A stretch of 64,000 nt of DNA from Shewanella kaireitica (GCF_023284045.1 NZ_JAKIKQ010000006.1:1-64000); one strand, 5' to 3'; numbered from the stretch's first letter, positions 25,863 to 35,252 are shown. Notes: a model not told the origin generated them from the letters alone. A program made the numbers and translations.

Positions 25863-26047
25863 TTATTAAGTAACCCTAAATATAAAAGAGTAGTTACGTC
25901 GTAACTTAAATAAGGGCAACATCACACTACCTGCTAAAATAAATTCACCAGTTAATTTAAAATGGTAATAATCACTTCGTTCTCAACCATCAATAATTAA
26001 TTTCAAGTAAACAACTATTACTTTATTGATTGCATTTAGGAGTGATG

Positions 26048-27607
26048 ATGAAAATTAATAAACTGTCCATAGCGATAATGCTATCTACTCTATTCACAGG
26101 TTCAGCTTTTGCCAATGATAAAGACGTAGATCTATACAACAGCGATAACTGGCAACAAGCATTTCCAGAGCAATACAAGACTTGGGCTCAAACCGAGCAA
26201 ACCAACCCAGAGTCCGGTAACCCTGTTGATCTATTGGCCGCAAACCCAAACTTGGTCACGGCATGGGCTGGTTACGGTTTTGCTAAAGACTATAACCGAG
26301 CACGTGGTCACCACTATGCAATGACAGACATCGTCGAAACACTTCGTACTGGTCATCCTGTTGTTGGCCATGACGGCAACGTTGTTGGCGAAGCCATGGC
26401 TGCAAGTTGTTGGTCTTGTAAAACTCCAGATGTCGCTCGCATGTACGACAAAGTTGGAGAAGATAACTTCTCAAATAACAACTGGTCGACGTGGGGCCAT
26501 GAGATGTCTAACACTATAGGTTGTGCAGATTGCCATCAGTTAGGCAGTGCAGAAATTCGAATGAGCCGCCCATATGCTGAGCGAGCTATGCAAGCCATAG
26601 GCAAAGATTTCTCAGAGCAAACAGCAACTATGCAGGCGAGCCAAACTTGTGCTCAGTGCCATGTAGAGTATTACTTTGATGGTAAGGACAATAAAAAAGT
26701 CCGTTACCCTTGGGATCATTGGGTACCTGGTGTTAAAACCGACTACAAAGAAGTCGTTAACTATAAAGGCTCTGGCGGCCTATATGAAGGTTTTGCAGCA
26801 GAAGCGCAACTCGCTTACTTTGACCAAATAGGCTTCAAAGACTGGACCAACGCTATTTCAGGCGTGCCATCAATAAAAGCACAACATCCAGAGTTTGAAA
26901 ACATGATGGATAGAACTGATCATGCGATGTCTAGCCATATGGAGTTTGGTTGCACCACATGTCATATGCCTAAAGCGGAAAATAGCAAAGGTGTTGAATA
27001 CTCTAATCACAAAGTCACTTTTAATGCTAACAAGCTACCTGAAAGCTGTGTAGGTTGTCATGACGGCAGCGACTTTAAAGAGATCTTCGACGAACGTAAA
27101 GCTGAGATCAATAAACTGCGTTTTGAAGCTGATGGTACAGACCCACGCTTAACCGAAGCACACTTTAAAGCTCAGGCTATTTGGGCTGCTAACGGTATCA
27201 AAGGGCTAGAAGCAGATCAAAGCATTGCTCAAGCCAAAGGTAACTACGAAGCAGCATTAAAAGCCAATACGCCTCTAGCCAAAGAGATGAATAGTCTTTT
27301 AACTAAGGTTAGACATGCACAGTGGTTCTGGGACAGCGCAACAGCCTCTCACGGTATCCATGCTCACAACCCAGCAGAAGCGATTCGTTTACTTGAGAAA
27401 TCTAATGCGATATTAGATGAAGCACTTAATGAAGCAAATGCACTGTTAACAAAGTACGCACCAAAGTATAAGTACGATGCAACGAAGTACGATACTAAAG
27501 CAAAAGTACAACCGCTTGCCGGACTTAATCTAGAAGCTATGCAAAAGGCTAAAGAAGAGTTCATTGAAAAGCGCGTTGAAAAAGAGTGGCCTGTTGAACT
27601 ACGTTAA
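26048..27607 (+). CDS. nrfA: Pentahaem cytochrome c nitrite reductase, soluble form
   Basis: A second ammonia-forming nitrite reductase, 519 residues, with an ordinary cleavable signal peptide (LSTLFTGSAFAND) and no lipobox or spacer. Haem motifs: CWSCK at residue 121, CADCH at 159, CAQCH at 201, CTTCH at 302 and CVGCH at 334. Sequence is very similar to copy 1 from the NSDNW motif to the C-terminus. AGGAG lies five bases before ATG 26048; ATG 26045 is one codon earlier. Copy 2 is the standard periplasmic form, and the pair arose by duplication that includes the terminator. Confidence 0.95.
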   Translation: MKINKLSIAIMLSTLFTGSAFANDKDVDLYNSDNWQQAFPEQYKTWAQTEQTNPESGNPVDLLAANPNLVTAWAGYGFAKDYNRARGHHYAMTDIVETLRTGHPVVGHDGNVVGEAMAASCWSCKTPDVARMYDKVGEDNFSNNNWSTWGHEMSNTIGCADCHQLGSAEIRMSRPYAERAMQAIGKDFSEQTATMQASQTCAQCHVEYYFDGKDNKKVRYPWDHWVPGVKTDYKEVVNYKGSGGLYEGFAAEAQLAYFDQIGFKDWTNAISGVPSIKAQHPEFENMMDRTDHAMSSHMEFGCTTCHMPKAENSKGVEYSNHKVTFNANKLPESCVGCHDGSDFKEIFDERKAEINKLRFEADGTDPRLTEAHFKAQAIWAANGIKGLEADQSIAQAKGNYEAALKANTPLAKEMNSLLTKVRHAQWFWDSATASHGIHAHNPAEAIRLLEKSNAILDEALNEANALLTKYAPKYKYDATKYDTKAKVQPLAGLNLEAMQKAKEEFIEKRVEKEWPVELR

Positions 27608-27979
27608 TTGCGAACCTAGTTAGGCAAAATACATCTCCAACCCAAAAATGCCAGTCACCTCACCGACTGGCATTTTTTTATGCTAAACATCAATGATTAA
27701 CTTGGCTGAATACTGTTTAATCCGCTCTATTGACTGAATTAAAACCAAAGACGTAAGACTAAAGAACTCATATTTTTCTTATCCCGACGAACAGAAGCAT
27801 TTCCACAGAAAACAAAACAAAAACAATAATAAACAGCAACTTAAAGCGATATTTCATTTTCAGAATAATTCCAGAAGGTTACCCACTAGTCGGTTCGCTA
27901 TAGTCGAAACTCTTACTAGGAATCACTTCTTACAACAAAGTTCTAGTGAAAAATATTAATTAAAGTAAAGGAATATCTT
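27608..27979. other. Intergenic between nrfA 2 and the haem/lectin gene
   Basis: About 370 bases: terminator of nrfA 2 first, then AT-rich DNA and the presumed promoter of the haem/lectin gene, with AAAGGA before its ATG. No further gene seen. Confidence 0.5.
27644..27679 (+). terminator. Terminator of nrfA copy 2
   Basis: AATGCCAGTC / GACTGGCATT stem with the same loop as the terminator at 25268, then a T run. Confidence 0.92.
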
Positions 27980-29548
27980 ATGAACGCATCACTAAGGAAA
28001 GTCAGCACACTATTCAGTGCGCTAATTCTGGCGAGTGCCAGTAGCAGTTTTGTCCAATCAGCGCCTGTTTCAGAGCCTAACATAGCCACAATTGCAAAAT
28101 TAGGCGCCACAGGAGGCACTACGAGTACTGCTAACTGCAGCGCCGAATCAAGTTGGTTTACCTCACCATCAATGCCTAGTGAAGTCAAAACCAGTGATGG
28201 TCCAGGCGACAGTTCGTTCTGTGACTTTTACCAGTTCTCTTGGCAAACATTTGCCTACTTGATGGCTGAATCAAAAAACGACCCATCAGTTATCAACTTT
28301 CAAGACAATACTCAATTCAACCAATTAGAACTGAATTTGGATGGTAGCCCAGCGAATTCCTGTGATGACAAGCATGACTCACAAGTACTGTTTATTCGCA
28401 CCGCCAAACATGAAGAGAATGGCACAGATATCGTCATACCAGAGATGATAGGACAGGCTGGTGGCGGCGCCACTATCTATGATCAAAATGGTAATGTGGT
28501 CTATTACGATGTTCGCTTTAGTAAGAACATGTGTAATGTAAAAGCGATCCAACAGCTACAGAATTTCCCTGCTGGCACCACCGAAATGAAAACCGCATGG
28601 AAGGTTCTAGGAGAAAATGATGATCCTAATGATTTCATCACCATGGATGCTAATATTACTCCAGTAGTATCAGATCAGAGTAATACCAAAAAAACGAAAC
28701 TTGGTATGATTGGTTTTCATGTTGCGGTTGCCACTCAGGCACATCCTGAGTTTGTCTGGGCTACATTTGAGCATAAAGTGAATTCACCGGATTGTACGTT
28801 ACCGCAGGAAACCACGGGGTGGTCTTTTGCGAGCCAAGAATGTAGCGCTGGGCTAAAAAACAACCAAGCTGGCTGCGAATTTAATAACCCTACAAAGCAA
28901 TCTAAGGTAACAGGAAAACCAACACAAATTTGCCGAATGTACCCCTATGGTTCTTCGGAAGGCGATCTTAAATTCCAAGACAATGTAGATTCAATTAAAT
29001 CACTTAACGCCAACGTTCAGCCCTATTTAAACGGCAATTTTGAAGTATTGAAAAACTACTTTAATGTTGGTGCTCTGTGGGTCAGCGATATCAATAAAGG
29101 CTCTTACACTACCCCAACTAACGGCCAAGCAGTAACTCAAATTAGTAATCAGCGTGGCTCTTTAAGGCTTGCAAACACTGTAGCTGAAACTGAGTATCAA
29201 GAGGTCAACACAGCAGCGATTAACCTTAATGGTAAATCATCACCTTCGGCTGGCTTTGTCTCTAACTGCTTTGGCTGTCATAACTACGAAGGCTTAGACA
29301 GCAATATCAGCAACACAACGTCAAATAGCTTGAGTCATATTTTCGATGATATTGCGGTCGGTTCTAAGCAATGCTTGGATGTACAAGCTGCTAATATCAT
29401 CAACAGTAATACTCAAGCTAAAGCGGACTGCCCGACCACCTGTAGTAACTCTTCCAGTAAACTTAAGTGGAATGGTCAATGGACCAATCAAAATGCTAGC
29501 ACTGGTGCACAACTAGCGAAATCTGTTTGTGGTTGCTGCGCTAACTAA
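27980..29548 (+). CDS. Exported one-haem protein with C-terminal MVL-type lectin domain
   Basis: A 522-residue exported protein (signal peptide ending near SFVQSA). The first 420 residues form a cysteine-containing domain of unknown family (QFSWQTFAYLMAES, FWATFEHK-type region FVWATFEHK). A single c-type haem motif, NCFGCHNYEG, lies at residue 430. From about 470 to the end the pattern matches mannan-binding MVL repeats: AANIINSN, DCPTTC, LKWNGQW and SVCGC, the cysteines and Trp-Asn-Gly-Gln-Trp box of that lectin family. Its place just after two nrfA genes suggests a role in extracytoplasmic redox chemistry at a glycan surface, but there is no direct evidence. The large N-terminal domain is not recognised. 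Confidence 0.75.
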   Translation: MNASLRKVSTLFSALILASASSSFVQSAPVSEPNIATIAKLGATGGTTSTANCSAESSWFTSPSMPSEVKTSDGPGDSSFCDFYQFSWQTFAYLMAESKNDPSVINFQDNTQFNQLELNLDGSPANSCDDKHDSQVLFIRTAKHEENGTDIVIPEMIGQAGGGATIYDQNGNVVYYDVRFSKNMCNVKAIQQLQNFPAGTTEMKTAWKVLGENDDPNDFITMDANITPVVSDQSNTKKTKLGMIGFHVAVATQAHPEFVWATFEHKVNSPDCTLPQETTGWSFASQECSAGLKNNQAGCEFNNPTKQSKVTGKPTQICRMYPYGSSEGDLKFQDNVDSIKSLNANVQPYLNGNFEVLKNYFNVGALWVSDINKGSYTTPTNGQAVTQISNQRGSLRLANTVAETEYQEVNTAAINLNGKSSPSAGFVSNCFGCHNYEGLDSNISNTTSNSLSHIFDDIAVGSKQCLDVQAANIINSNTQAKADCPTTCSNSSSKLKWNGQWTNQNASTGAQLAKSVCGCCAN

Positions 29549-29589
29549 AAAGCAAAGCTAACAACTTACACAATGAGTTTTCGGCTATT

Positions 29590-29616
29590 AAAAAGGCTCG
29601 CTTAGCGAGCCTTTTT
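29590..29616. terminator. Bidirectional terminator
   Basis: AAAAGGCTCGC / GCGAGCCTTTT stem with a TTA loop, between the convergent haem/lectin and CCGSCS genes. Confidence 0.9.
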
Positions 29617-29642
29617 AGATAAGAAACGGTAACGACCCAATC

Positions 29643-29825
29643 TTAGTTAGAGCATGATCCGCAACATACGCCACTGTCGCCATGTTTAGGTTTGGCATTT
29701 TCAGCTTTGACTGCAGCATTAGCCGCTTCCGCTTTTTCAGCTTTCTCGGCAGCCTTAGGTGTTAGCACTGCAGCTTGCTCCTCAGATTTGTTTAAACCAA
29801 ATATTTTCTTAAATGATACTGACAT
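29643..29825 (-). CDS. CCGSCS-motif small protein
   Basis: A 60-residue protein starting MSVSFKKIFGLNK, with an Ala/Lys/Glu-rich helical centre and the C-terminus SGVCCGSCSN. It matches the CCGSCS-motif family of small gammaproteobacterial proteins. The ATG at 29825 has GGAG upstream; longer in-frame starts add an unlikely leader. The three cysteines suggest metal binding or modification; function unknown. Confidence 0.75.
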   Translation of the reverse strand: MSVSFKKIFGLNKSEEQAAVLTPKAAEKAEKAEAANAAVKAENAKPKHGDSGVCCGSCSN

Positions 29826-30066
29826 ATAAACTCCAAAACTCGTTAAGCTGCATTTTTTACGCATATTATAATTCCTGAGCAAATTAGTCAACTATTGACG
29901 CCCCACCTCTTTTCTTCTCAACTGTAGCTGTTAGCGAGCAAACTGACCTCGTTTGAGCAATTGTTCTCTTTACACCACAGTGAAGCCTATTCGACATTTG
30001 CACTTAAGCTCGCTATGTTGCCAATGCTATTAATGATTTTCTAGATAAGATAGGGAAAGCTACTGC

Positions 30067-30862
30067 ATGAAATTAAATGGAATTTATTGCTTATTACTGT
30101 GCTCAATAGCATTTAGTAGTTGGGCGTCTAAATGCGACAAGCATTTTACTATGCAGCAGCTTCATCAACTCAAAGAGAACGAGTTTGTAGTGGAAGATTC
30201 AACGAAAAGACAAGCTACGGCCAAGAACTACTTAATTGCATCGATCATAGTGCCCCTGAGATCCGCGATGGCATTGTATTCGACGGGCTCAGCTTTTGGC
30301 TTAGAAATGAGATGTTGACGACCACAACCACCCAAACATTATTTACCGCTTTGAACCAAATACTATCTACTACAAATAAAGACCCAAATAATTTTGCTCA
30401 ACCATTTGCAGCTTTAATTCTGGCGGAGGTGATAAGGGTTGATCGAATAAGCCCTTACCTAACAGATATACAGCGCCAAGATGTGGTTAACACAGGCACT
30501 CATTATATGATCTCCATTGATGATTACCGTGGATTTGATGACACCGTTGGTTGGCGACATGCTGTGGCACATAGCGCCGATCTATTGCTACAATTGACAT
30601 TAAATAAACAGATAACGGCTTCACTGTTGCAGCAGCTACTCGCTGCAATATCGACGCAAGTTGTCGCTAAACATGGACATTTTTATCATTATGGAGAGCC
30701 GAAAAAGACTGGCGAAGCGTGTACAGCAGTAATCTTGGTTTAGCTAAGCTGCACAATAGTCGTAACTTTCTGCACAACCTGCTTATTATCAGTGGTAAGA
30801 GTGATAATCCTCAACTACAAAAACTTCATTCACTCGTTGAAGAGGCACTAAAAAAACTCTAG
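30067..30862 (+). pseudogene. DUF2785 exported protein, frameshifted
   Basis: The remains of a roughly 265-residue exported DUF2785 protein. The signal peptide is in frame 1 (MKLNGIYCLLLCSIAFSSWA); the conserved body continues in another frame from about 30215 (ELLNCIDHSAPEIRDG, AALILAEVIRVDRISPY, GWRHAVAHSADLLLQLTL); and the C-terminus continues in the third frame from about 30700 (LGLAKLHNSRNFLHNLL) to the stop at 30860. Both shifts are of the kind left by losing one base; the second lies at an A run in GCCGAAAAAGAC. Two assembly errors could mimic this. Confidence 0.7.
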
Positions 30863-30891
30863 TGTATTATTTTGATTGCTGGTTCACCAGC

Positions 30892-30965
30892 AGCTAAAGG
30901 AGCCTTTGTAGGTTGATGTCATAGTAGCTAAAGGAGCCTTTGTAGGTTGATGCCATAGTAGCTAA
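30892..30965. repeat. 34-bp tandem repeat, two copies plus a partial
   Basis: A 34-base unit starting AGCTAAAGGAGCC and ending GTCATAGT is present at 30892-30925 and 30926-30959 with one C/T difference, followed by the first six bases of a third. It lies between the pseudogene and the GGDEF-EAL gene. No function seen. Confidence 0.9.
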
Positions 30966-31050
30966 CTTTAACTCGCTGAGAACTAAACAGATTCAGGCCC
31001 AGAAGTGACGCCAGTTTGGCATTCAGAATCAAATTTTATAGCTAAACACT

Positions 31051-34000
31051 TTATGCCCGCCTTGCTACTATTGGCTGTTGTTCTTTTATTGCCTTCACTA
31101 GCGATAGTGTGTGTAACGTATGCTTAAATGCATTATAAAGCTGATTCAATTCATCTTTTTTAAACAGACTGCTGCCAACCTGATTGTTCATTAGTATCTC
31201 CCTTGAGACAATATGCATCTCGTTGTATGCCAGCTCCATCTCATTCAACCATGCTTCGTCAAAAATAAGGTCGTCTCTTAGTCGCCTAATCCACTTATCA
31301 AAATGACAACCAAAATCAGCAATATCTACCTGTTTATTCACCTTCTTCTCTATTAGACATTCTATATTTTTAAGCCAGTGGTTAAGGATCAGTTCAAGTT
31401 GTCTTACCCTCCTAACCTGCAATGTCATTTCTTGCTGACTAATTCCCAACCAAGTCTGATTAGGTTTATAAGCATGAATCCAACCTAATAGTTTATTAGC
31501 CGGCATTGGTTTTGATATTGCATAGCCTTGTGCGTTATGGCATCCCATCAACAATAACATTTGCCCATGTTCCGTCGATTCAACACCCTCTGCGATAACG
31601 TGTCTATTGAATGATTTTGCCAGCGCAATCACCCCGTCAATGATAGAAAAGTCATTCTGATCGACTAAGACATCTCGCACAAAGCTTTGATCTATCTTAA
31701 TGGTGTCAGCAGGAAGTTCACGGAGGTGAGATAATGATGAGTAACCCGTGCCAAAATCATCTAAAGCGATTTTAACTCCTAACTCATCACGACAAGCACA
31801 GATAATATCTCTTATTCGCTCAACATTACCTAAAGTGCTACTTTCGAGCACTTCTAATTTAAAGTTACTAGATTTGATATTTTGATGATACTTAAGTGCA
31901 TCACTAAGATTATCCAAAAAACTCGCATTTAAAAGCTGCATCGAAGAAACATTAACACTTACCTCTATATCTATCCCTTGATTACTGAGTGATTCAAGCT
32001 GCTTCATTGCTTGGTTTATGACCCAATCACCGACTTCATTTTCTAATTCGGAACCTTCGATGCAAGGCAAAAACTCACTCGGAGGAATGATCCCAAACTC
32101 AGGGTGCTGCCAACGGTTCAGCGCTTCAACACCAATGAGCTTGCCAGTTCTCATATTCACTTTGGGTTGATAATAAAGGCAAAGTTCATCGTTGAGTAAA
32201 GCCTGTTTCATTTCTTGTATTTTGACATGTAATTGACTCGTTTCTTGCGCTTGCTCTAAATCGAAAAATTGATAATTATTCTTCCCTTCTTGCTTCGCTT
32301 GATACATAGCCTGATCAGATTGTCGTAGTAAAATATCCAAATCCGTACCATCCATTGGCGATAAACTCACACCTATTGAGGCACTGATATTGATGGCATG
32401 TTTGTTTATAAAGTAAGTTGAACTGGTGGCGTGGATAATTCTTTCTAATATCTCATCACACTGAGACGTTGATTTTATATCGCCTAAAAGCATTGAAAAT
32501 TCATCACCACCGAGACGTGAGACGGTATCTTCGGTTCTCAAAGCCGCCACCAAACGACGGGCAACTTCTATTAGCAACTTATCACCGACATCATGACCAA
32601 AAGTGTCATTTACAGGCTTAAAGTCATCTAAATCGAGGAAACAAACAGCAAGTACCGTATTCGAACGTTTTGAATGGGCAAGAGCTAGATTAAAACGATC
32701 TTGCAGCAGTGTTCGATTTGGCAACCCAGTAAGTGCATCGTAATGCGCCATTCGGCGCATACTTTCTTGCTGACGTTTGCTGTTCGTTATATCGGTGAAC
32801 ATACCTAAATAGTTAACGATACGCCCATCGGCATTTTTCAGCGAAGAGGTTGTCAATAACTCGGCGTAAACTTCACCACTTTTCCTCCGATTCCAAATCT
32901 CTCCTTGCCAAAACCCTTGTTCACTCACTTGTTGCCACATCTTTTTATAAAATTCAGATCGTTGCTTACCAGAGCTAAGAATATGTGGATTTTTACCAAT
33001 GACTTCAGCACGGCTATAACCGGTAATATCAGAGAACGCTGGGTTAACATCCACAATCAGTCCTCCAGCATCTGTGATCATGATGCCCTCATGGGTGCCA
33101 CTAAAGACTCGTGAGGAGAGCTTTAACTGCTTCTCCAGCCGCTTCTGTTTAGTAATATCCACAATACTAATCGGTACGTTACTGTAGTTATTTGTTGATA
33201 TGGGAACTTGAAATGAAATAAGTGCAGTAATCTGCCTACCATCTAACGTCTCATAATTAGCCTCAGAGAGAAAAGTTTCCTGCTTATCCCAAATAGCACA
33301 TAATTCATTTATAAAAACGTCAATGGCGTTAGGGCCAAAAGTTTGGTCAATTTTACTTAAAAACTCCACTTGGTCTTTAGCGTGAAAGAGCTTTAAAGTT
33401 GCATTATTAACTGAATTGACTTTAACCATGGCAGCTAGATCCCACGCCAACTTGATATTTGCGTACAAATGTTCTTTTAAATTAACAACTCCTTGTTGTC
33501 GCAAATACTCTAGCTCAATGACAACTGCCGAAAAGTCTTCACTCCAAATCGACACTTCTGCATTATTAAAAATAGCTCTGAAGCGTTCTTCGCTCTCATA
33601 GCGAGAAGACTCTGCTTTTCTAACTAAAAAGATAACAAATAATGCGGTGATGATATTTGAAATAATGATAAAAATAAGCAAACGATACAAAGAAGTCTTA
33701 CTTAAACCATAAGAACGTTGGCTGTTATTTTTGAACTCAAGAGCTTTACTTTGAGCGAAATTGACGAGGTAACTCATGTTTTCATTCAATTTTTCAATAT
33801 GCTCAGCTTCTTTTCCTACCGTGATGTTAGCGGCGAGTTGATGCTGATTCTGACGTTTAAAAGTGAGGATTTCATCTCTAATAATCTTCCACTCAACAAA
33901 GCTAATATAGGCAGTATTTATTCGATTCTTATCCCCAAGAAAACGCTCTTTAATTAGTTCAAAATTTCGGTAAACGTCAAGTTCATGTTGATCAACAAGT

Positions 34001-34269
34001 GAAATAGCAGTATCTAATTCTTCTTCTGTTCTAGCTAAAACGACATCCTTCATATAGCGGTGCATAGCCAGAATATCGCCACTGGCTTCTAATACTGCGA
34101 TACTAACTGAAAAGGGATGCTGGTACATTTTGTCATTGAACTCAGCGAGCTTTCTGTTTTCAGCGATGGCCATTAAACCAAAAACTATCACCAATAGAAT
34201 CATGGCAATAAATCCTACTGAAATGATCTGTGTAGATTTCTTTCCTTGAATTAATCCCACGTTATCCAT
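31051..34269 (-). CDS. PAS-GGDEF-EAL cyclic di-GMP protein with CZB-like tail
   Basis: A large membrane-bound sensor, about 1072 residues. Two membrane helices (IISVGFIAMILLVIVFGLMA near 20-40 and LLIFIIISNIITALFVIFLV near 200) flank a four-helix periplasmic domain. Then come a degenerate PAS, a clear PAS (GIMITDAGGLIVDVNPAF), a GGDEF domain with LGGDEFS near 588 and an RTED inhibitory site five residues before it, and an EAL domain with GVEALNRW near 708 and DDFGTGYSSL. The last 110 residues resemble the zinc-binding CZB domain: NHWLKN, FGCHFDKWI and EMHIVSREIL. All catalytic signatures are intact, so it may make or break cyclic di-GMP. ATG at 34269 is chosen; GTG at 34275 is in frame. Confidence 0.9.
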   Translation of the reverse strand: MDNVGLIQGKKSTQIISVGFIAMILLVIVFGLMAIAENRKLAEFNDKMYQHPFSVSIAVLEASGDILAMHRYMKDVVLARTEEELDTAISLVDQHELDVYRNFELIKERFLGDKNRINTAYISFVEWKIIRDEILTFKRQNQHQLAANITVGKEAEHIEKLNENMSYLVNFAQSKALEFKNNSQRSYGLSKTSLYRLLIFIIISNIITALFVIFLVRKAESSRYESEERFRAIFNNAEVSIWSEDFSAVVIELEYLRQQGVVNLKEHLYANIKLAWDLAAMVKVNSVNNATLKLFHAKDQVEFLSKIDQTFGPNAIDVFINELCAIWDKQETFLSEANYETLDGRQITALISFQVPISTNNYSNVPISIVDITKQKRLEKQLKLSSRVFSGTHEGIMITDAGGLIVDVNPAFSDITGYSRAEVIGKNPHILSSGKQRSEFYKKMWQQVSEQGFWQGEIWNRRKSGEVYAELLTTSSLKNADGRIVNYLGMFTDITNSKRQQESMRRMAHYDALTGLPNRTLLQDRFNLALAHSKRSNTVLAVCFLDLDDFKPVNDTFGHDVGDKLLIEVARRLVAALRTEDTVSRLGGDEFSMLLGDIKSTSQCDEILERIIHATSSTYFINKHAINISASIGVSLSPMDGTDLDILLRQSDQAMYQAKQEGKNNYQFFDLEQAQETSQLHVKIQEMKQALLNDELCLYYQPKVNMRTGKLIGVEALNRWQHPEFGIIPPSEFLPCIEGSELENEVGDWVINQAMKQLESLSNQGIDIEVSVNVSSMQLLNASFLDNLSDALKYHQNIKSSNFKLEVLESSTLGNVERIRDIICACRDELGVKIALDDFGTGYSSLSHLRELPADTIKIDQSFVRDVLVDQNDFSIIDGVIALAKSFNRHVIAEGVESTEHGQMLLLMGCHNAQGYAISKPMPANKLLGWIHAYKPNQTWLGISQQEMTLQVRRVRQLELILNHWLKNIECLIEKKVNKQVDIADFGCHFDKWIRRLRDDLIFDEAWLNEMELAYNEMHIVSREILMNNQVGSSLFKKDELNQLYNAFKHTLHTLSLVKAIKEQQPIVARRA

Positions 34270-34481
34270 GCACACAGTCTCTGGTTTGTTCTAAATCTAG
34301 AATGAGCTATTACACTTATTTTAGGACAGATTATTAAAGTTGGAATTTTGTTTAATGATAAGTCGCCATTAGCGAGATCTTAAAACTGATAGCGCAGAAG
34401 GCTAATTAGACAGTATTGCTGCTGAGCGGCAACGAAGAATTGCCACAAAGACACTTTTAGTAAACATTTATTGGAGAGAAC

Positions 34482-35252
34482 TTATTCGCATGTAGAGCTG
34501 TAGGCATTCAGCTCAATGAGCCCTTGCAAAATAATGCCATGATAGCGAGCTTTAACCAGTTGATAGTCCAGCTCAGGAGCAAAGTAGTAGGTCACCTTCT
34601 CTTCTCCTGTTTGCTCAACTGGAATTAAAGTAAGCTCGCCCCAAGGCTCAATGTTAGCTTTTTTCTGCTGTTTAACATAAAGCTGGTAGGGTTCAATAGC
34701 ATCTGATGCTTGTCTTACTAAAGCAAATTGAGTGCGACCTTGGAGCAAGAAGTGCCGCATTTGAATAGCCAAGGTATCAACATCCCGCAGTGCAATCGAT
34801 TTCGAGTGATAACGTTCAATATCGCCATCAATATCGACCTCGGTATCGCGGCCATTATTACTAAAAGAGACTTGCATATCCCTTGCCCGAAAGCCGGTCA
34901 CTTTTTGATGGAACTTATCGGTAAGCCATTCATCTGTTTTCGTTGACCAAGACAGCTCTGCACGCTGCTGATACTGAGTACCTATCCCCAAAATACTGGC
35001 TTTACTGCTTGAAGTGACAACCGCTGTTTTACCTTTCCAGTTTTCGACCCGTTCCATAGTGCCAGTATGAATGCCACTTAAGAAAATGTCATAACTGGCA
35101 CTGCGGTGGCACTGTTTTATAAGCTGATTTAGCTTCGCCGTTTGCGTAGCTGCGGTTTGCTCTACCTGCGATGGCTGAGCCACAGCAGGAAGCGCTAGCC
35201 ACATCGCTAACCCAAATAAGCTCAATTTCAGGTAAACAGTGAATAAGCCCAT
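34482..35252 (-). CDS. Exported DUF3108-like protein
   Basis: A 256-residue protein with a signal peptide (LFGLAMWLALPAVAQ). The body opens SASYDIFLSGIHTGTMERVE and continues as a beta-rich domain with YYFAPELDYQLVKARYHG near the end, the layout of DUF3108 envelope proteins. Two cysteines (QCHRSA and the last STCE) may pair. It begins two bases after the stop of the D15-type barrel gene, so they are an operon. The role is unknown, but co-transcription with an outer-membrane barrel suggests an envelope function. Confidence 0.65.
   Translation of the reverse strand: MGLFTVYLKLSLFGLAMWLALPAVAQPSQVEQTAATQTAKLNQLIKQCHRSASYDIFLSGIHTGTMERVENWKGKTAVVTSSSKASILGIGTQYQQRAELSWSTKTDEWLTDKFHQKVTGFRARDMQVSFSNNGRDTEVDIDGDIERYHSKSIALRDVDTLAIQMRHFLLQGRTQFALVRQASDAIEPYQLYVKQQKKANIEPWGELTLIPVEQTGEEKVTYYFAPELDYQLVKARYHGIILQGLIELNAYSSTCE

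Larger units (their letters stand above)
25231..26047. other. Intergenic with terminator of nrfA 1 and AT-rich leader of nrfA 2
   Basis: About 815 bases. The first 70 hold the terminator; the remaining stretch is very AT-rich with many A runs and no gene. It carries a perfect NarP-like 7-2-7 site at 25847 and the nrfA copy 2 promoter. Confidence 0.55.
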
